From: Cryptomeria japonica
Taxonomy: Eukaryota > Streptophyta > Pinopsida > Cupressales > Cupressaceae
Direction of reading: 5' to 3'
Length of the DNA stretch: 64,000 bases
NCBI RefSeq assembly: GCF_030272615.1
Contig: NC_081414.1
Coordinates: 341,422,717-341,486,716 of the forward strand
A program made the position numbers and the translations under genes. Shown piece by piece: positions 48,069 to 58,362 of this stretch (position 1 is its first letter; each line of letters opens with the position of its first letter). The notes below the pieces were generated by a model. That model worked only from the letters and a program-made list of their open reading frames with translations. It did no database searches and was not told the origin of the DNA.

Positions 48069-50346
48069 ATCCTTGCCTTAGTTTCATCTCATTTTCCATG
48101 TCCTTATCCTACCAACGTCTTTGAGCATACTTTCAAAGGTCATGGTCCATTTATTTCAAGGCTACTATCCAAACAAAAAAGACACTTGAGTCCTTCCTCC
48201 ATCCCTATCATGTGTCCTTCTTCTATTGAAAAAGTCAAAAAATACAAAAAAAAGTGAAAAAAAAAAGAAAAAAGAAAAAAGTAAAGAAAAATAATTCGTC
48301 CACTGGTGAAAACCTGGCAAACAGGCACCTTGGGCAAGTACCGTGATGAAAACCTGGCAAACAGGCATCATGCGTAATTTATGAACTTCTTGCACACCAC
48401 ACTTGGGGGCAGATTTCCTCCTTCATATCCTTTTGTCCTTCATTGTTCCATTATCCTATCGAACCCCTGTCATTACCCTTCATATCCTCTTGTCCCTCAT
48501 GTCCAGTTTCCCTTTCCACTTTTGATCTTGACAAGGCTGAGGATCTTCATGCATCTTGTTTGCAACTTTTAGTCTATCATAGCTTTTGGTCATTTATCCA
48601 TTTGCTTATTACAACCTTTCATCCATATTCCCTGTCTTATTACAACTTTCTACCATTATCCCGTAGCCAATCCTGACCTTCAGTCCATGTCCCTTATTCA
48701 TTCTTGGTCTTGCTTATCCTATCCATATCTTATCACTATCCATACACTCTTTTTCATTCCTTGATCTTGGTCTAACATAAGGACACAAAATTTAAACATG
48801 TTTTTCAAAAACCTCTTGACATGTCCCTCATGCCATGTTACTCCTTTACATTGTCATATCCAGTCTCTTGTCCCATCACGCAATAGCCCTTGAAAATTGC
48901 ATCTGTATTGTCTCCATGATAAAAGGCCTTTGTCTTCCCTCTATCCACCATCATTTCAGAAAGCCTATTTATTCATCTATCATATTCCTTGCCTTGCTAG
49001 ACACTGGGGGCAAAATTTGAAATAATCCAAAAATTCATAAAAATTGAAAAATGTCCTGAAAAAATTCATAAAAATTGAAAAATGTCCTAAAAAAATTCAT
49101 AAAAATCGAATAATTGTCCTGAAAAAATTCATAAAAATCAAATAATGTCCTGAAAAAAGTCATAAAAATTGAAAAATGTCCTGAAAAAAGTCATAAAAAT
49201 TGAAAAATGTCCTGAAAAAAGTCTCTAAAAAATCAAATAAAGTCCTGAAAAAACAATTTTTTTTTGTAAAACTTCAAAAACAAAAACAAACATTTTGCAA
49301 TAAAATTATTCCTTTTGTGCATAAGACAAATCACTAAGTATTCATCCAATGACACTCGCAATCCATTTCACGTTGTGCTTTAATGAAATCATGCATAAAC
49401 AGATGAACTTTTTTTCATTCAAACCAGACATTCAAACTGATCAAAATTGTCATATCAATCGAACATCAACATCAATATCATTTGTCCTTGTTACTACTAT
49501 CATGGGTCTTATACAGGGTGTGGTATACTCGAAACCAGACTGTGTCCTATCTTAGACGGGGTACCGCATTTCCTGAAACCAGACAGCATGATCGTCCTAT
49601 CAGCACTTTCAACTTTTGACAATGAAGATCAAGATGTTTGTTTGATTTGTTTGAATTTGTGCATCTTTTTATTATCTTTGGCTTCGATCATGTTCCTATG
49701 TTGCTCGATGATGTCACTGAGTGATTTAGAGTGACCGGGATGGCTCATGGTCCCTTTCTTCTTTTGATTGTGATTGTCGTTTGTCTGTGATGTGTCTGTC
49801 TTTTGCAAAAAGGGTTGCATTTCAGCTCTGGCCTTCAATGCCATGATGCTATGCATCCATTTTGCTACATAAAAATAAAGGTTCTCACCTACAAAGTGCA
49901 TTACTGAAAGCAAGTTTTTCGTCATCTCTAACTGTCCTCTATCTCATTTCTTACTAACATTTCTTCCATCAGTCTGGATAGTCAGTTCAGTCTAGTGTTC
50001 CAATATCCAAACACATATGCTGCGTCCTGCATTCATTGGTTAGTACATTTGCATTCCATCACATATTACATCAAGCATTTTATCCATTTCATTTCATAAA
50101 TACATCAAAAATACATAAAAATACCTCCATACATGTTCATAAACAAGTGCATAAGTCATCCATACATGGAAAATAACATCAGTCATAACACATTGCATCC
50201 CATCATATCGATGCATATCATATCACATATCATAATAATATCAGAGTACAAAATCGGACTGTCTGTCCTAAGTATGGTCCGCAGGCTGACTATATAATAT
50301 CAAGCTACATATGTCCACTATTTGTCCTAAGGAGTACGTGCCTCTG
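48069..50346 (+). other. Non-coding middle of the second LTR element
   Basis: No gene found. It contains an A-rich stretch (48236-48293), a duplicated 'gatgaaaacctggcaaacag' phrase (48305-48367), and a 33-bp tandem array (49029-49255). Pol would be expected here in an autonomous relative; nothing of it can be seen in any frame. Confidence 0.6.
49029..49255 (+). repeat. ~33-bp tandem repeat, about seven copies
   Basis: Units read 'cataaaaattgaaaaatgtc' followed by CTGAAAAAATT, with variants such as GTCATAAAAATT and CGAATAATTGTC. The copies are recognisable but diverged, most at the left end of each unit. Confidence 0.85.
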
Positions 50347-52640
50347 TCACTGGGTGCTCCCTCTGTCCTCCTCATCCCTACCATGTCTTGCAGATGATGT
50401 CCCTCCTGGTCTTGGCTGTGGTGGTCTCATCGGTCCACTCACTCCTATGCTACTCAATGACCTCCGAGAGCGTGACCTGCTCTTTGTCCTCGATCATGCC
50501 CGATATGAAGGTGCTCTCCGCTCCAGTGGAACTGTACTCTCATATAGTGTCCTCCAATACAGTCTCTCCTTGCCGGTCTCTACCAGCATCTGTGCCATCT
50601 CCCGTGCACTGGCATCCCTAATCGACCCAATGAACTCAGTGACTCTCTATCCCTCTCGTTGTGCCTGAGCTATGGCTGTATCTCGAGCCTCTATGAGTCT
50701 GGCTATCTCCGCTCTGAACTGCTCATGTTGTCTCTCCAATGTTGCAATATAATCCTATTGACTCGCTATGGTAGCCCTGCACATGTCCATCTCCTCTGTC
50801 CTAGCTATCTCTGGCTCTATGGGAATATCCTGCAATGTCTCCTGATCCGCTGCATCTGGCTCATCATCATCCTCCCCACCATCATCTCCCTCATCCTCAT
50901 CACCCTCATCATCTCCCTCATCCTCCTCATCACCCCCATTAGCTCCACCCTCGTCATCCTCCTCGTCCTCATCATCTCCCTCCTCTCCTATGAGTGGGAA
51001 GTCCTCCTGTCTCCTAGGTACTGGAATATCAGGATCAGTCAAAGGCACTGGTCGTCGTCGTGCAAACCATGTCTCATACTCCTCTGTAGTCCCAGCATCT
51101 ACCACATCTGACATCCAATCCCACTGTCTCTGCTGTAACTGTGCAAAGTCAGCATATGCTATGTGTGGCTGAATCATACTCCCCCACTGACTCGTCTCTC
51201 TGTGAGATCGGGCAAAGCATGCAGTCCTCCTAGGTACATCCTGCATCTCTCCAAACTGTCGTCTGACCCTCTCTAGCAGGTACAACTCAATCACTCTCTG
51301 GCGGTTCACTGGTCACCCAATCAAGTACCTCTCCTGTCTGCAATATGGTAGTTCCTCATGATCATCTGACCATCCGGGGCAATCTCGATATGGCCTCCAT
51401 ATGAATTCTCCCAGTCTGTCTAGCTCATGTCGCCAGTATAGTATGTATCCAAACGGACCCTGTCTCAGTGCTCCACCATAGCTATACACATATGGTCAGT
51501 GTGGTACAACCTGTCTATCTGTAATCGGTCGACATATGGCAATGTGCTCGAATGCCCATACCTGAAGCAACGTGACTCCATAGCTCAATGTCTGAACTCC
51601 CTGATACGCTATCTGATGCAGCTGAAAATATAGCATAGCCAGTACACATGGTCCCCATGCATACACTGGACCCCCTCTGTCACCATCCGCTCTAGCACTC
51701 TTCCCCATCCAATAGGGAATCCATGTCCTCGTCTATCACCTGCTAGAAGACATGCTATCACAACTGCTATCACCACATATCGTTGGTCATACTCGGCAGC
51801 CATGCTCTCCCAGCCGATCTCCCTCTCAACAATGTCCAACTCATCTGTGTCACACTCAAACAGCCTGCATAACGCATCTCTACCTGTCACTGGGTCGTAC
51901 TCTATCATCTCCCCATGTATCAGAATGCGGAGGATGCGCCATACATCCTCTAGAGTCACCGTCGCCTCGCCAGTCGCCAAATGGAATGAGGAGGTCTCCG
52001 AATGCCATCGCTCTGCCAATGCGATAAGCAATCCTGTGTTTGCCCTAATCTCAGGCATGTATGTGATGTAATATATCCCCAGTCCTGCTAATGTGTCTCT
52101 CTCTGTTCTCCTGAGTCTATGTCGTAGCATGAAACAATCAGGTCGATTCTCCCGCGTGATCAATGGATATTGTCGACTCTGCATCACAATTGGGGCATCT
52201 TTTTGTCAGTTTTAGGGTTTTCTCCTATGGGTTGTGTATCCTCATTTTCGTGTCTAACTCAAGGTGTTTTTCATCTACATTGGCCTATCCTACCCTTCTC
52301 CCCCCTTGTCAGGTCATTTGCATGCAGTTTCGAATCAAAAGTGAGTCATTTATGGACTCTTGCGCCTGTGTCAGAGAAACTACGCTTGTGTTAGGTAAAT
52401 TGTGCTTGTGTCTTCCTACACAAGCGCAGAACACCTGACACAAATGCAGAATTAGACCACACAAGTGCAGAAGTCCCCTTTTGCATCTCCTGTGGGCCCC
52501 GCAATGTCCCGCAAACGAGTCAAATTCATGAAATTCAACACATGGGTTTTCAAGATACATACCGCTGCTCCTGCGTCCTCCGATCGTCTGAATGTGCGTA
52601 CATGTTCTCCAAGGTGATCCACCATGGGAATGTTCGCCAT
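50347..52640 (-). pseudogene. Antisense PMD gene of the second LTR element, two exons, acidic tail
   Basis: Exon 1 starts at ATG 52640 (MANIPMVDHLGEHVRTF) and ends at a GCG|GTATGT donor (52563/52562). An acceptor TGTGATGCAG ends at 52179, so the 384-bp intron joins exon 2 in phase 0. Exon 2 carries the plant mobile domain: ERDTLAGLGIYYI, ERWHSETSSFHLATGE, TVTLEDVWRILRILIHGEM, then VTLLQVWAFEHIAI and LERVRRQFGEMQDVPR. A very acidic Glu/Asp/Gly region and a helical ERQHEQFRAEIARLIEARD segment follow, with an Arg/Ser-rich end closing at TGA 50347-50349. One frameshift (about 51670) and stops at 51496, about 51313, 50755 and about 50668 disable it. It lies antisense between the long ORF and the 3' LTR, as in the first element. 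Confidence 0.82.
52358..52473. repeat. Inverted array of leader-type repeats inside the antisense intron
   Basis: Three direct units (TTGCGCCTGTGTCAGAG, ACGCTTGTGTTAGG, TTGTGCTTGTGTCTTCC) are followed by three inverted units (ACACAAGCGCAGA, CTGACACAAATGCAG, CACACAAGTGCAGAAG). The arms can pair imperfectly into a long hairpin. The word is the same as in the leader at 43370-43505. Confidence 0.75.
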
Positions 52641-52989
52641 CTCTCTGCAAGTGTCCTTGTCCAGAGCAACAAATCCTCCTCTTTAGCTAGTAAAAATGAG
52701 CAATTTTCACCCTCTTGGTCTCATTTATAGCTCTTTGTCATTGCATAGATGGACATGCGTCCTCTCCATCTTATGTTGGTCACAGTCTTGTGCACCTTAA
52801 ATTGCTTGTCCTTCTTGCATCCGATCTCCGATTGTCAGTCCATTCGATCCTATCATTTTTATCGATCAATTGGCCTCTTTTCCGCATGTTTCCGGCCAAT
52901 TCCTCGAGGGGGCATGCATATGTCATTATCGTTGTCTGGGGCATTTTCATTATTGTTCTTTGAAACAACGCTTAAAGTCGCATTGTCTC

Positions 52990-53003
52990 AAAGAGGGGCA
53001 AAA
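52990..53003 (+). other. Polypurine tract of the second LTR element
   Basis: AAAGAGGGGCAAAA touches the 3' LTR start. Apart from one C it is all purine. It is similar in form to the tract of the first element (AAAGTGGGGGCTAAA). Confidence 0.8.
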
Positions 53004-54687
53004 TGTAGACACCTAAAAATGGTCAATGCTTGTGAAGTCATACTTTAACATTTGTGCATTGCCTCATTTTAGGTTTTTGCGTCGCATTAACATTTCTCCT
53101 ATTTCACGCACTTGGTCTTTATCATTTGCGAACATTGAGTCATTCTTCTATCATCTCGTCCTCGAATTTGGTCTTGTCGACAACATTATCCAGTCATGAT
53201 TTTGATCGATTTTATCTTGTTGCATCAATGAGCATGCTTATTTGTCATCATTTTGGACATCGTCAATCCTAATTAGGGTTTTGTCCTCTTTTCAATCTTG
53301 TCATCATATGATCGATTTGTCATCGATCGTTGTCATTGTTCGATCTTGTCATTTTGCGATCGATTTGTCATCGATCGTGGTCATTTCCAATCTTGTCGTC
53401 TTGCAATCTATTTTGTCATCGATCCTTGTCCTCTTATCGATCTTGTCATTTTGTGATCAATTTTGCTATTGATCATTGTCTGTCTTAATTATGTCAATTT
53501 GGATCAATTTGTCATTGTTCCTCGTCAATTGGCGCATTTATCAATCAAATCATTTATCACATTGGTCATTTATCAATCCAAAATCAAATCAAATCGAGTC
53601 AATTATCTTTCAAGACCTAATTCGTCTTCTAGGGTTTTTGATTTAATCATTTAACCTTGTGTGTCATTTCTTCCTCTAGGATTAAATTATTTATTTATTT
53701 ATCCTAGGTCTTCGTGTCACAATTAAATGTTTCATTTGATTGGCTAATTAATTATTCCTCTTTTTGTGAATTAATTAATAAATGAAAAATTATTAATTGA
53801 TTCACCTAATTTCCTAATCTTTCATTAATTTTCCCTCTTTGTGAATTAATTAATAAATGAAAAATTATTAATTGATTCACCTAATTTCCTAATCTTTCAT
53901 CAATTTTCCCTCTTTGTGAATTATTAATAAATGAAAAATTATTAATTAATTCACTAATTTCTAATTTTCATTAATTTCCTAATTTCTAATTCCTAATTTT
54001 CCTAATTCCTCCTTTTTTTCTAATTTTTCTAATTTCTTAATTCTTAAATTCAATTTCCTCCTATTTCTCTCCTAAATTTATGGAAATGACATAGAAATTT
54101 GTTATAAATCGTCATAAGTTCTTGACATAGAAATTTGTCATAGAATTTGTCTTGACATAGCAATTTGTCATAGAATTTGTCTTGACATAGCAATTTGTCA
54201 TAGAATTTGTCATAAAATTGTCATAAATCTTTGCATAGCAACATGTCATAATTTTGCTATTCTTGATTTGAATTTCTATTCGAATCACTATCATGCTAAT
54301 TTGTTCATTTCTCCAATTTCCCTATAAATTGGATGATCTTCATCAATCAAAGCTAATTTTTGCGAATCCCTATCAGACTATCGAATTTATGATTCTAGTA
54401 CTCTTGAGCTTTTCATCAAAGTCAATCTTGCTTTCAATTGTATGTGCACTTGTAGGTGAGATCCACAAATCCAATTGAAGAGGAAAGAAGAACAATGGAG
54501 CCGCATGGAAGAAGCATCCAAATCGTCATCTGGTTTGCATGATCTTTGCTTTTGAATGCTTTGTTTTTATGTCTCTATTGAGTGTGCTTAGGATTAGATC
54601 ATTGCAATGTGTGTTTGTGATTGAGCTAATAATGAATAATATGTCCTTTTATATATTGCTTTGATGATTCCTAATTCCGATGCTACA
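53004..54687 (+). repeat. 3' LTR of the second LTR element
   Basis: Full-length partner of 41577-43259, starting TGTAGACACC and ending GATGCTACA. Differences seen by eye are mostly C/T or G/A, many at CpG-like sites. The 75-bp and 30-bp arrays are conserved. Confidence 0.93.
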
Positions 54688-54692
54688 ATTAT
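54688..54692. repeat. Right target-site duplication of the second LTR element
   Basis: ATTAT, identical to 41572-41576. Confidence 0.88.
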
Positions 54693-56104
54693 GACACTAA
54701 ATACCTATGACCTTGCACTATGAACTGCCCTTGCACATCCTCTAGAACTTCATGGGCTATGGAAATACTATGATTTTGACCTTTCACAACCTTTTGATTC
54801 TTTTTTGGGCCGCTAGATGGTTGTCTTTGATCTAACTGTATACCTTGGTGCTTCATATTTATTGTTCTCTCTTGAAAAGACTCAGATTAGGACCTCTATT
54901 CATGCTTTGACAGTGATACTTGACACTGTCATCTCCATATCATGGCCACTGTCATTCATCAAATCTCATATATTGCTGCTCTCAGTGTTATACCTATCAG
55001 TTATCCATGTTGAAGACTCTCACACACCTTCTAACACTATCTTAGACTTGGCTTTTTCTATTTAATACAACATAAGATTGTAATGAGGCTACTATGTGTC
55101 ATTGATTTGACAATTTCAAATGTTTGGTAGATGTCTTTGATGCTCTCAAATTGTTCTTGAAGCTTATATGGCTTGGTTCTGATCCTTATAAGCTTTTAGA
55201 CTGATTTAGGCACTATGATCTCACTGCAAATTTATCATTTATTGGTTGTTCTTTTGTTGATAGTGATATTTATCACTACTTTCATCTGAGGCAATCACTT
55301 CTTGACAGTCAAAAGGTTGCCCATCAATTAGTTTTCATTGTCTTTAGCTTCTTGAGACCTCTTATTTATTGATAGAGAAACACAATATATTCTTCAATAA
55401 TCAATCAAACCTACTCAATGTAACCCTATAACTTGAATTTTCTATTTTGATTGTCTTTGTGTTTTGAATCGTAAAAAAACTCTTATCATTGTTTTTTTAA
55501 TTCAAAACCCTTCTTCATTACAAGCTCTAAGTAATCTATTCCTTGCTATACTTATGATTATCTATTAATGCTATTCAAGAATTGGGGAAAACCTAGACAC
55601 TATTATCAATGTCTAAACCTTCTAACAGACTACTCTACTAGTCCTTACTGTCATTGTTATTTTGGTGGAGGCTGGACTATACTTCATTTGAAACAAACAA
55701 ACCATCCATACAAATCATGCTTTCTTAAAAATGTGATATCTTAGATTAGAGTAAAGAAGATAGCTAGCCCAGACATGAAATGCTTTGAATGTTCCAGACA
55801 CGTAGCTACTCTTTGTTATAATTTCCCTTCTAATTTTGCAACATGTCATGGTTCTCCTTCTACGTGGCTGTCATACTGCACCTTCGACTAGAGCTTACCA
55901 AACTGAATACTAGGGTTTTCTCCCATCAAAAGTGGAGTCCTCTACCAATGAACTCAAGATCCTCATCTTTACCACAGGTTTATCTTGAATTTTGATTGAC
56001 CTTAGTTAGAATGGGCATTGAATAGCCTAAGAAAATTACCTCCAAAATGTTAAACTCAAACTTCAACTCATGAATTATAAGGCCATGCAAGTTTTTACTT
56101 CTCT

Positions 56105-56265
56105 TTTGATGAGAGAGGGTGAGAGGAAGAGATAATGACCTGAAGAGGGTAGAGAAAGAGAAGTAGAGAGGGAGAGAAGAAGAGAGGGATGGAGAAAGAG
56201 ACCTAGAGAGGGGAGAGAGAAGAGAGATAGTAGAGAGGGATAGAGAAGAGAGATAGTAGAGAAAT
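56105..56265. repeat. GA-rich purine tract
   Basis: About 160 bases of GAGAG/GAAGAGA/TAGAGAGGGA units on the plus strand, with a near-repeat of 'agagaagagagatagtagag'. It is low-complexity and the opposite-strand open frame over it is a shadow. Confidence 0.8.
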
Positions 56266-56299
56266 ATTTTTCTATAAAAAATTTTTTTCCAAAAAATCG

Positions 56300-56688
56300 G
56301 TCTACCGTCGGAATTCCGACATCAAAGGGTAAAAATTCTAATAGAGGAGTGTCGTCGGATGCACAACATCCTCGTTGAAACTCTCCTGGGGCCATCGTAA
56401 TTCTAACAGAGGAGTGCTGTCGGATGCACAACATCCTCATCAAAAATTTTACCCTTTGATGTCAGAATTCTGATGGTAGGCCGAGATCATGACGGTATTC
56501 TTTCTGGGTATGACCATCCATGGCGGTCATCAGAAAGGTTTGAGAGGATGTCGAAATTGCGATGACCACAAGGATAGTCAAAACTTCTGATAAAAAGTTT
56601 TCGACGACTATTTTTGTTGGTAGTGCAACGAAATTGCGTCGGAATGATGACGATTTGCCATCAAAATTTTGACCTGAATGTACTAGTG
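56300..56688. repeat. Inverted-repeat block ending in TAGTG, CACTA-like terminus
   Basis: TCTACCGTCGGAATTCCGAC with TCAAAGGGTAAAA (from about 56301) reappears inverted at about 56447-56480 with a few substitutions. Between them is a 45-bp direct repeat (GAGGAGTG...TCGGATGCACAACATCC twice). Further GTCGGAATG-type words follow, and the block ends TGTACTAGTG at 56679-56688. GTCGG-rich DNA next to TAGTG is common at CACTA ends. No matching opposite end was found, so the call is tentative. Confidence 0.45.
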
Positions 56689-58286
56689 TGTGCTATCTAC
56701 TTCTAGTATTGTATCAATATGATTTTCATGTTTGAGAAAATGTGGCTTCAACCTAACTTATGACCTTGCTAACATTGAGAAGATATTTTTTTAATCAGGC
56801 ACATAACTCGGTAGACATCCCCTTTGTCTACTTTACCAACTTGCAATAGCATAGTTCCTGTTTGGTCATGTCTTCATCCTGTGACAACATCTTTGACTAG
56901 TGGAAGTCCTGCAAATTATCATCACACTTGCATGTCGGTGACCTGCACACTCGTCATTTGTTCACCTTTGCTATCTTACTGGGCACCTACTTACTGATTG
57001 GCAACAACTTTAATACCAACACAACACTTCCCAGACATTGTCAACCCATTATTCACTAGTTAACATGACTATCTCCAATACTTATTCAACACCAACATGC
57101 ATACTCAGTACCAGTTTCTTCAATCCAAACATTAGATTGTATACAGGTTGATCTCACTAACAACACAATGCCTATACTGATTTACTATGGTGACCACAAT
57201 ACAGGTCTCCACTACTTACTCACTGGTACATACCATAACTGGCATCATACCACTTAACATCCTATACTTACCGGTGATAGGCCATACTGGTAACCTGCTA
57301 TACCAGTTGACATCAATGACAATACAATGCCAACATCATTCACAAAGATACTAACCAAGTCAATCTTATATTTCCACACCAATAAAAATGATCTTCCATA
57401 AGTTGGGCTCACCAAAATAAAAAATGAAACATGTAGCTGCAAGTTGGCTTAGATCTTTTATTGAACCATATTTCAGACCCAAAATACATGATCACATGCT
57501 TCCTATAGGTCTCATCAACCATCTCGAACACATCACCAATCACTAGAATCAACTCTAAGAATTTGGTCACACGCTATACCACCATATATGATGACTACTC
57601 TATTTTGTTGCTCTACTGAATATCAGACCTTCAATCAAGCATAGGAATCATCACCAGAGGGTTGATTGTCGTGATAATCTTCTTCATATACCCAACCAAC
57701 TAATCATTGATCACCAAAACCAAAACTTGCTTCACTAGAAATGAGAATGATCACAAAACTATATACTAAGTTGCACTGACAATCTTAATCTAGAGATACT
57801 TTATCCAAGACATACAGTTAGCCAAAACTCCATACGGGATCATATGAGAAGGCCGCGTTGCCATCAATGACAACTCTTAAGAATCTATAAGCATCAGAAA
57901 ACACCAATCTCCATCGGAGCATCACCAAAACATCAAATGTCAACAATAACATCATAACCCATATGCATTTTATAACCTCATTATATAGAAATTGGAGAGA
58001 TATTCTTCTTTCAAAAATAATTAAAATGCTAAGAGATTCCATTAAAAAAAATCCTAAATACTATTATTAGTGTTTACTTCTATGAAAATTTTCTTAAGAA
58101 TAGCCTCCACTTCTATGACAAACTCTAAGAATAGCTTCCATTTTGAAATTTAAAACATGTAATTTTTCCCAAATAAATATTGATGCTTCCACTTGTCATA
58201 TGATATGCCTATAATAGATTTATTATTTTCTTTTAGAACCTTAATTATTTTTATTGAAAATAATTCCAACCTTAATCAATTTTATC

Positions 58287-58288
58287 AT

Positions 58289-58342
<54 letters not shown>

Positions 58343-58362
58343 ATAATAATAATAATAATAAT
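58287..58362 (+). repeat. (TAC)n/(TAA)n microsatellite
   Basis: About eighteen TAC/CTA units run directly into about eight TAA units. A Leu/Ile-run open frame across it is an artefact of the repeat. Confidence 0.95.

Larger units (their letters stand above)
41577..54687 (+). mobile_element. Non-autonomous Ty3/gypsy-like LTR element, 13.1 kb
   Basis: Two 1.68-kb LTRs, perfect 5-bp target duplications, primer binding site (43265-43282) and polypurine tract (52990-53003) define a complete element. Inside is a 2-kb leader, a single long intact ORF (45561-48068), a 2.3-kb non-coding stretch with tandem repeats, and an antisense PMD gene (50347-52640). No protease, RT, RNase H or integrase is present in any frame. 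The primer binding site equals that of the element at 5468-16759, which does encode those enzymes. The element probably depended on such a relative. The LTRs differ at roughly 25-30 positions by eye, so the insertion is younger than the first one. Confidence 0.9.

Noticed and set aside
50354-51172. Plus-strand ORFs rich in Ser, Leu and Ile
   Set aside because: They mirror the acidic and PMD parts of the minus-strand gene, which has family motifs.
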